64,000 bases of DNA, taken from the NCBI GenBank assembly GCA_004369085.1, contig ML210183.1, forward strand, positions 62,001 through 126,000, written 5' to 3'. Positions 58,338 through 64,000 of this stretch are shown here, one piece after another. A program made the position numbers and the translations under genes. The first letter of the stretch is position 1. The number at the start of each line of letters is the position of its first letter. The stretch is from Coprinopsis marcescibilis. Its lineage: Eukaryota; Basidiomycota; Agaricomycetes; Agaricales; Psathyrellaceae. The notes beneath the pieces were generated by a model. It was not told the origin of the DNA. It did not search any database and saw only the letters and a list, made by a program, of their open reading frames with translations.

Positions 58338-59414
58338 CTAAACCACTATAAAACATGGATCGTCAATAGCAGTTCAAGGTCAAGAAATAAGGAGTACGCA
58401 CATAGTACAGCGTTGATGCACCCATCGTTTTCTGGGTTGTTTGTGATCTGCGCATATTTACCGAACACCACCTTTCCACCAGTAGTAACCATACCGAGTT
58501 CAGACACGTTGACCTCGATGACGGTACCCTTGGTGAGCACACCGAGCTGGGTGTATATAGGCGACTGTGGGTTTTTCTTGACGCTAAGGATTTGCAGCTG
58601 GAAAGTTGCCCTCAGCTCCGCTATTTGCACAAATTCAGTCAGTTCCCTACGGTCTCCAAAACCCCAGCTAAAATTCGACATACGATGCGTGACATTCGCC
58701 TTCCTGTACCTCAAAGCCATGGGCCTGATAAATCTCTCCATCTTTACCGGTTTTCTCGTGAATCCCTCGCCGACAAACGTCGCCTTCGTGACCATCCTCT
58801 TCCACGCCTTGCTCTTGCTCTTGCCCGTCTTCAACACCTTGAACATCTCGTCCTCCGCAATACCCCTCACTTTGGGCAACGGCACGCTATACTTGGCTGC
58901 CTTGTCCTTGCGTTTCTGCTTGATCGCCGAACTCATAGCCTTGGCGTCCTTTTGGCCTTCACGGTCGAGCAGGTAAGTGGGCAGGGCATTATCAGAGACA
59001 GCAGCAGTATCAGGCTGCTTGACGTTCCGCTCATCGTGTGCCTTGAGCGTCTTTTTCATCTGCACCTTCTCCGCATGTCGTTTGGCGTGGAGGAGCTTAG
59101 CCTTGATACCGAACAGCTTTTGGGCTACCTGCGAGTGCTTGTGCACAGCACGAGCCTCGCGCTTGCGCCTGGGAGGGGTGGTGAGTTCAGCACGAGAATG
59201 ATAAGCTGGAATGCCCACTTTTTCTCAAAGTAATCGAACCGCCGTCCATGTCTCTTAATGTGCTCCTCGATATATTCGTTCTGATAACCCAACGATCAAT
59301 TTTCCTTCGCCAACTGTCCACGACGACCTGTAAAACGTACCTGAGGCTAGAGACACACCAAAAAGATATCAACATCAAGCTCAAATTCCGCAATAAACGA
59401 GGAAAACTCACCAT
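58338..59414 (-). CDS. NSA2: Ribosome biogenesis factor Nsa2
   Basis: The predicted protein has 260 aa, essentially the yeast length (261). Nsa2 is an eS8-like factor of pre-60S particles needed for ITS2-proximal rRNA processing. Conserved ends are [20 protein letters not shown] and INAVLLV. Exons: 59412-59414 (ATG only), 59341-59346 (6 nt, CCTCAG = Pro-Gln), 59219-59280, 58684-59168, 58402-58620, 58338-58345 (8 nt). The universally conserved MPQNEY start can only be made by splicing ATG to the 6-nt exon and then to AACGAA. The introns have GTGAGT...CTAG and GTACGT...TCAG ends. It shares a 238-bp divergent promoter with YIP1. Confidence 0.95.
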
Positions 59415-59652
59415 GGTTGCAGCAACAGACGAAAAGGAATAGGTTTGCCAAGCTCAAAATAGACAGGCGAGTGAAATCTGACGCACGTGATCAGGAATCA
59501 AGGAATCGGGCAGGATTGACGTGTTTGGCGGGTCGCCAAGAACTCTCTGAAATCGTTGCTCTTCCACAGTCCAGTCTTCGAGTCATTCCCGACGTATTCC
59601 CCGCAATCCCAGAACATAATCTACTAAGCCAACAACTCCGAATACCAAAACA

Positions 59653-60654
59653 ATGTGGCAAGAGAGCACTGGACCATATGGCGCCTCGTCATCCCAACCT
59701 GCCTACTACCAAGTACCTCAACAGCAGCAGGATCCATTGCAGTTCTACTCTGGTGGGCTTGACCAAAATGCAGGGTACGGTTTGTACTCTGGGTCGCGCC
59801 CCAGCTTGGAAGGGAGCATGGCACCGCAGGGCAGCATTAACGCGAGCCCGAGCTTTGGTGGAAGCATACAGTCGCAAGGCGGATGGTGGACTGCATTTGG
59901 CACAGGAGGTTTCGAGGGCGAGCCGCCTCTACTTGAAGGTGTGTACGTCTTGGAGGTGCTGCTGCTACCGTCGGCTGTTGCCTTGCATAGAGTTGTAATT
60001 GGAATACTGATTGTATGGTATTCTACCTGCACTAGAATTGGGAATCAACTTTGGCCATATACGAGTGAAGAGTCTGACAGTGCTCAACCCACTGCGGCAG
60101 ATCGATAGTCGAATCATGGACGACGCCGACCTCGCAGGGCCTATAATCTTTTTCTTCTGCTTTGGTATTTCCTTGCTCTTTGTACGTATCCTTCCATTTA
60201 TTCATATACCAACTCTTCAACTAATTAATGGTCTGCCGCTAGTCGGGGAAACCTAATTTTGGGTATATCTATGGTGTGGGGCTATTTGGCTCCGTGTCGA
60301 TGTACACGCTGCTGAACCTCATGTCGGAGCGGGGAATTGACGCCTACCGCACGGCCTCTGTGCTCGGGTACTGTCTCTTGCCCATGGTCGGCGTAGGCCT
60401 CATTAGTGTCATGGTTGCTCTAGAGTGAGTCTGTTCTCCACGTCGAGCCATTTACAGGCTGCTTATCCTTTCTCTGCAGCGGCACATTCGGCTACCTCCT
60501 CACCATGCTCTCGATCCTCTGGTGCACATACTCGGCCTCAGGTATATTTGTCGCTGTCCTCCAAATGTCAGAACAGCGGCTATTAGTCGCGTACCCCACT
60601 GGCCTACTGTATGGTTGCTTCGCCCTCCTCACCGTGTTCAGCGGGACCACGTAG
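59653..60654 (+). CDS. YIP1: Yip1-family Golgi membrane protein
   Basis: The predicted protein has 262 aa. The N-terminal cytosolic part is Gln/Ser/Gly-rich. It is followed by the Yip1 core ELGINFGHIRVKSLTVLNPL and about five membrane helices starting DLAGPIIFFFCFGISLLFSG and including YRTASVLGYCLLPMV. Yip1/YIPF5 binds Rab GTPases and Yif1 and acts in COPII vesicle formation and Golgi structure. Exons: 59653-59938, 60036-60181, 60243-60424, 60480-60654. It is convergent with the PRKRIP1 homologue. Confidence 0.92.
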
Positions 60655-60798
60655 CTATACCTTATATATCTCACAAGCCTGCGGCCCTTGTTAATGCACA
60701 GTACATACAAAACCGATAGAAATTGTCGCGGACTTTAGAAAAGTTGGTTCTAAATTACAAGGGTGTATATGGGTAAGAACGGATATGAGAGGAATTGA

Positions 60799-61554
60799 CT
60801 AATCGTCGTCGATGATGGTTATTCTTGGTGTTTCTGCCAGAGGTATCGGTGCAGGTGCAAACCCTGCTCCCTCGTCTTCCGGTGTCTGTGTTGGCAATGC
60901 TGGGCCAACCTCATCCCCATCCTCTCCATCTACCCCTGCCTCGTCGTCATCGTCCTCCTCTCCTGGGCGTTTAAACACCAGCTCTTTTCCATTAACTAGC
61001 CGACGTTTCTTCAAAGGTGCAGAAGGCATGTCGTCCGTCGCTTTGCCAATAACTTCGTCGCCGCTCTCGCCATCTCCGTTCTTCGCACCCTTCCCTTTAG
61101 AACGCTCCTTCTTCTTCTGCCTCTTTGCACGATTTTTGGCAGTTTTGCTGTTGGTGACATCTTCAGCTTCTTTGCGCTTGCGTTCAAAGTCGGCTTTGAT
61201 TTGTTCCTGTATGCAATGCAGTATGAGTGGTTAGTGAATGAATGAACGACAAGGCGTACGCACATTCTGGGCCTCGTCATCCAGCAACTTGAGCCGCTCG
61301 TACTCTCTCCGACGCGCAGCCTTGTAGACGTGAAACTCTCCGCTGCCTGCACCAGCACTCGAGCCCTGCACATTCTTCATCATCTCGCGTGCTGCACGGA
61401 TTGTTTTATCCTTGGGAGGTGCGGGGATGTACGCGGGCTTGCTGGGGTCCTTGAGCAGCCGTTCGAGCTGGGATCGCTGTTTCTCGACGGCGGTGAGGGC
61501 ATGACGTGTGCTTGTCGTGGGTGTGCTGGACGTGCTAGGTTCCGGGGAAGTCAT
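60799..61554 (-). CDS. PRKRIP1 homologue (DUF1168), spliceosome-associated
   Basis: The predicted protein has 232 aa. It carries the DUF1168 core: GSGEFHVYKAARRREYERLK, then a long basic helix (FERKRKEAEDVTNSKTAKNR, KRQKKKERSKGK). The human homologue PRKRIP1 is a helix-rich component of the catalytic-step spliceosome. The C-terminus is acidic (about six Asp in a row) and Pro-rich. Exons: 61264-61554 and 60799-61206, split by a 57-nt intron in phase 0. The N-terminus is Ser/Thr-rich. It is divergent from the pseudouridine synthase gene. Confidence 0.85.
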
Positions 61555-61765
61555 GGTGGTCGGTGGTCAACGAGCAGGTGGTCGTCGCGGAGAAGTTGTG
61601 TTTAGCGCGGGTGATGGACGGGCCGGCGAGTTATTTCGTGAACAATCTTTCTTTCTTCTGTTCCGCCACATTACCCAGGTTTAGGTAGAAGTACTAACCT
61701 AATCGTATGACTCCATCTCCCAACTTGACCCTTCTAAGCCAACTCAACAGGTCCACTCGTTCACA

Positions 61766-61771
61766 TATAAA
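61766..61771 (+). promoter_or_regulatory. TATAAA box, pseudouridine synthase gene
   Basis: TATAAA lies 73 bp upstream of the ATG at 61839 and inside the frame opened by the earlier ATG at 61707. If it is used, transcripts would start after 61707, favouring 61839 as the start codon. This is inference from position. Confidence 0.35.
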
Positions 61772-61838
61772 AGCTATTCCGTTCGCTGCTCAAGACCAGT
61801 TTCGATACAACATCTTCAACCTCATCCGCGCGACAGTC

Positions 61839-64000
61839 ATGGCGAACAACCCGAACGAGGATATCACAAAGCCCAAGTCTGTGCCTGCCCCTCCAGGCCT
61901 AAAAAAGATCGCACCGTACTGGTATCCGTACACGACTATGACCAAGATGAGGTGGATTGGGAGGGAGCTGCTGGAGGTTGTGTCCACAGAGTTTAGGGAT
62001 CGGAGCATGGAGTATTATGTGCGTATTCCATTCGGATGGATAGGACTGCTCATGATTCATTTATTCGTGAACGCAGAGATACGCTTTGGAATCGGGTGTA
62101 ACAACTGTGAATTCCCAGATCGCGTCACCTACTACAGTTCTGAGGGATGGAGACCGAGTAGAGTACGTCCTCCACCCAATGTTCCTCCTGCCACGTTCTC
62201 ACCGTTTCCACTAGAAACATCGTCCACAGACACGAACCGCCAGTCACAAACACCCCCGTCCGCATCTTGCATCGCGACGACGAACGCGAGTTCCTAGTCG
62301 TCGACAAACCAGGCAGCATCGTTCGTTCGTTACCTTGAATTCATACTTGTATCCGTATTGATCTCACTCTGTCCTCAAACAGCCTGTCCATGCTTCAGGG
62401 AGATACTTCAAAAACACGTTGATCGAAATCCTGGTCAATGACTTTGGGATTAAAAAGTGCTATCGTACGTACCGACTCTAATCTTCAGCCTATTCGCGTA
62501 TTGAATTGCTTTATCCAGCCGCGAACAGACTCGACCGCCTCACATCCGGCCTGATGATCATCCCCTTGTCTCCTGCACGCGCCCGTACACTCACAGAAGA
62601 GTTCACCGCAGGGACAGTCAAAAAGGAATACATTGCCCGCGTAAAGGGCAAGTTTCCCGAGTGAGTTCATGGCCTCCGTGTTCGACTGGTTGGTGAGGTC
62701 TAACAAACGTCTTTGCTTGTAGGGGTCAAGTGGTATGCGAACAACCGCTTTTGACCGTAGATAGGCAGATGGGACTCAACGTTGTGCATCCCGAAGGAAA
62801 GGTACACGTCTTACCTCGCCAATCCATTCAGCTTTGATCTAAACTGGTTTTTAGCCAGCTAAAACTGTCTTCACGCTCCTGCACTACGATGAAGGGACTA
62901 ACAGCAGCGTAGTGAGATGTACGTATACCTCTTTCCACCGTCTGTCCATGAAAATGCTCAACCTCGCTTCTTGAATAGGTGAACCTCATACAGGCCGATG
63001 TAAGCATGACTTCCCTCCTCTTTTTGTCTACCGGAACTCTGATGCAGCTTTTACACCAAAAGCCCACCAACTCCGCGTTCATTTACAATATCTGGGCCAT
63101 CCCATCGCCAACGATCCCGTCTACTCCGAGAAACGCATCTGGGTACGTTTTACGGTTACATCCCAACTAAAAAGCATCGCTCACAGCTCTCATTTCCACT
63201 CAGGGCGAGAAACTCGGAAAGGGCGGGGTGGACACGACACCGAGCGATGAACGCCACGCACCGGCCCCTCCAGCTCACCTCCAAGCTCTTACAGACGAGC
63301 AGGGCAGCCCAGAATCGCTAGCTAAAGACACAGAGTCTTCTGCCGCAGTGATTTCAGCGGCACCCGCCCCCTCATCGGCAAACCCAGAGGCCGAATCCAT
63401 CAACAGGCCGAAACTCCTCCCTCGAGAGACGGGCGAGGATATCGGTATGGGGTCGCCTGTGCCGCTCTCAGCGGAAGCGGTCGGTGTGATTACACGGCTG
63501 AGAAACATGAAGGTATGTGACCTCCCTACACAGATCAACGTCCGTTGACGAGAAACCTACCAATTCCATGTGTAGGACGAAGATGAAGACTGGAGCCGCT
63601 GGCGGGACGTCGTATTTAGGGCGAAAGGCGCCCTGAACCCACACCATCTCTCCGTCAGCGCCCCGCCTCTGCAAAACAGGCGCAAGCGCGGAGGCAAAGC
63701 GACCTTGATCAAAGGCAATGCCAGCGCCCCCACCTCAATCCAAGAGCCCGTCGATTCAACGAGTGTAGAAGTGCCAACACCCAGCGCGAACGAAACCTCC
63801 GCATCCAGCTCGACCGCTGTCAGTCCGACCCCGTCGACAGAGGCACAGTACACGATAGAGGAAGTGGCCGAGAAGATCAACAATGCTGACCTTGACCAAC
63901 TCGTTGACGGGCCAGCGGTCTCTGGCGCGAACAAGCTTGACGACTCGGACAGCAACGGCAGTCTGTATTGCCCTGAATGCTTTTTGCCCTTGCACCCCGA
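61839..64000 (+). CDS. RluA-type tRNA pseudouridine synthase, 3' end beyond the window
   Basis: This resembles the fungal Pus8/Pus9/Rib2 family, which makes pseudouridine-32 in tRNA. Landmarks: an S4-like start ([20 protein letters not shown]), [26 protein letters not shown], the catalytic loop [15 protein letters not shown] (catalytic Asp in RLD; Asn replaces the common His), [15 protein letters not shown] and [21 protein letters not shown] long low-complexity insert follows, then [10 protein letters not shown] at the edge, half of a likely zinc knuckle. Exons: 61839-62018, 62077-62162, 62215-62320, 62383-62464, 62519-62660, 62723-62801, 62855-62918, 62979-62999 (21 nt), 63063-63142, 63204-63512, 63576 to the edge. 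An upstream in-frame ATG at 61707 would add 44 residues resembling a mitochondrial presequence. Confidence 0.85.

Noticed and set aside
58592..59233. 213-codon plus-strand frame
   Set aside because: Antisense to NSA2 exon 4, whose conserved ends fix the minus strand.

Overview
The window is nuclear DNA from a basidiomycete fungus, most likely an Agaricomycete. Genes are densely packed on both strands and most are split by 45-70 nt introns with GT(N)NG(Y) donors, CTRAY-type branch points and YAG acceptors. The DUF6533 membrane protein, the Agaricomycete-style Zn2Cys6 regulator and the four-helix membrane protein fit that group. I could not name a genus. I saw no rRNA, tRNA, CRISPR, recognisable transposon or secondary-metabolite cluster. 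Exon coordinates were worked out by hand by matching splice signals to reading frame and family conservation; every listed join keeps the frame.

1-7.3 kb: a coiled-coil protein cut by the left edge, an unknown 276-aa protein, a mitochondrial LYR protein, and several short low-confidence orphan genes. 8-16.4 kb: an Sld7-like replication factor, a DUF6533 receptor-like protein, a four-helix membrane protein with one unusually long intron, a DUF1746/Dsc4-like protein, and a twin-CX9C NDUFAF8-like complex I factor. 16.6-27.8 kb: the 22-exon CSF1/BLTP1 lipid-transfer giant (3332 aa). 28-34.1 kb: a Zn2Cys6 transcription factor, SDHAF4 and Sm D3. 34.5-44.7 kb: a CLC chloride/proton exchanger, a GLTSCR1/BICRA-domain protein, APC8/Cdc23, Alg14 and U2AF35. 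44.9-48.4 kb: a tandem pair of SLC25-like carriers. 49.9-61.6 kb: Fun30/SMARCAD1, TRAPP subunit Bet5, a PARG-like macrodomain protein, Rmt2, Nsa2, Yip1 and a PRKRIP1 homologue. 61.8-64 kb: an RluA-type pseudouridine synthase cut by the right edge.

The genes do not form one pathway. They are mostly conserved housekeeping genes in convergent or divergent pairs with 80-300 bp spacers. Mitochondrial assembly (LYR, NDUFAF8, SDHAF4, carriers) and splicing or chromatin (U2AF35, SmD3, PRKRIP1, Fun30, BICRA-like) recur. The most unusual features are in gene structure: two 6-nt microexons, a first coding exon of only ATG, two GC-AG introns (one frame-neutral and stop-free), and a tandem carrier duplication that lets a GT-to-GC donor change be read directly between paralogues. 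I did not find a convincing undescribed multi-gene system.
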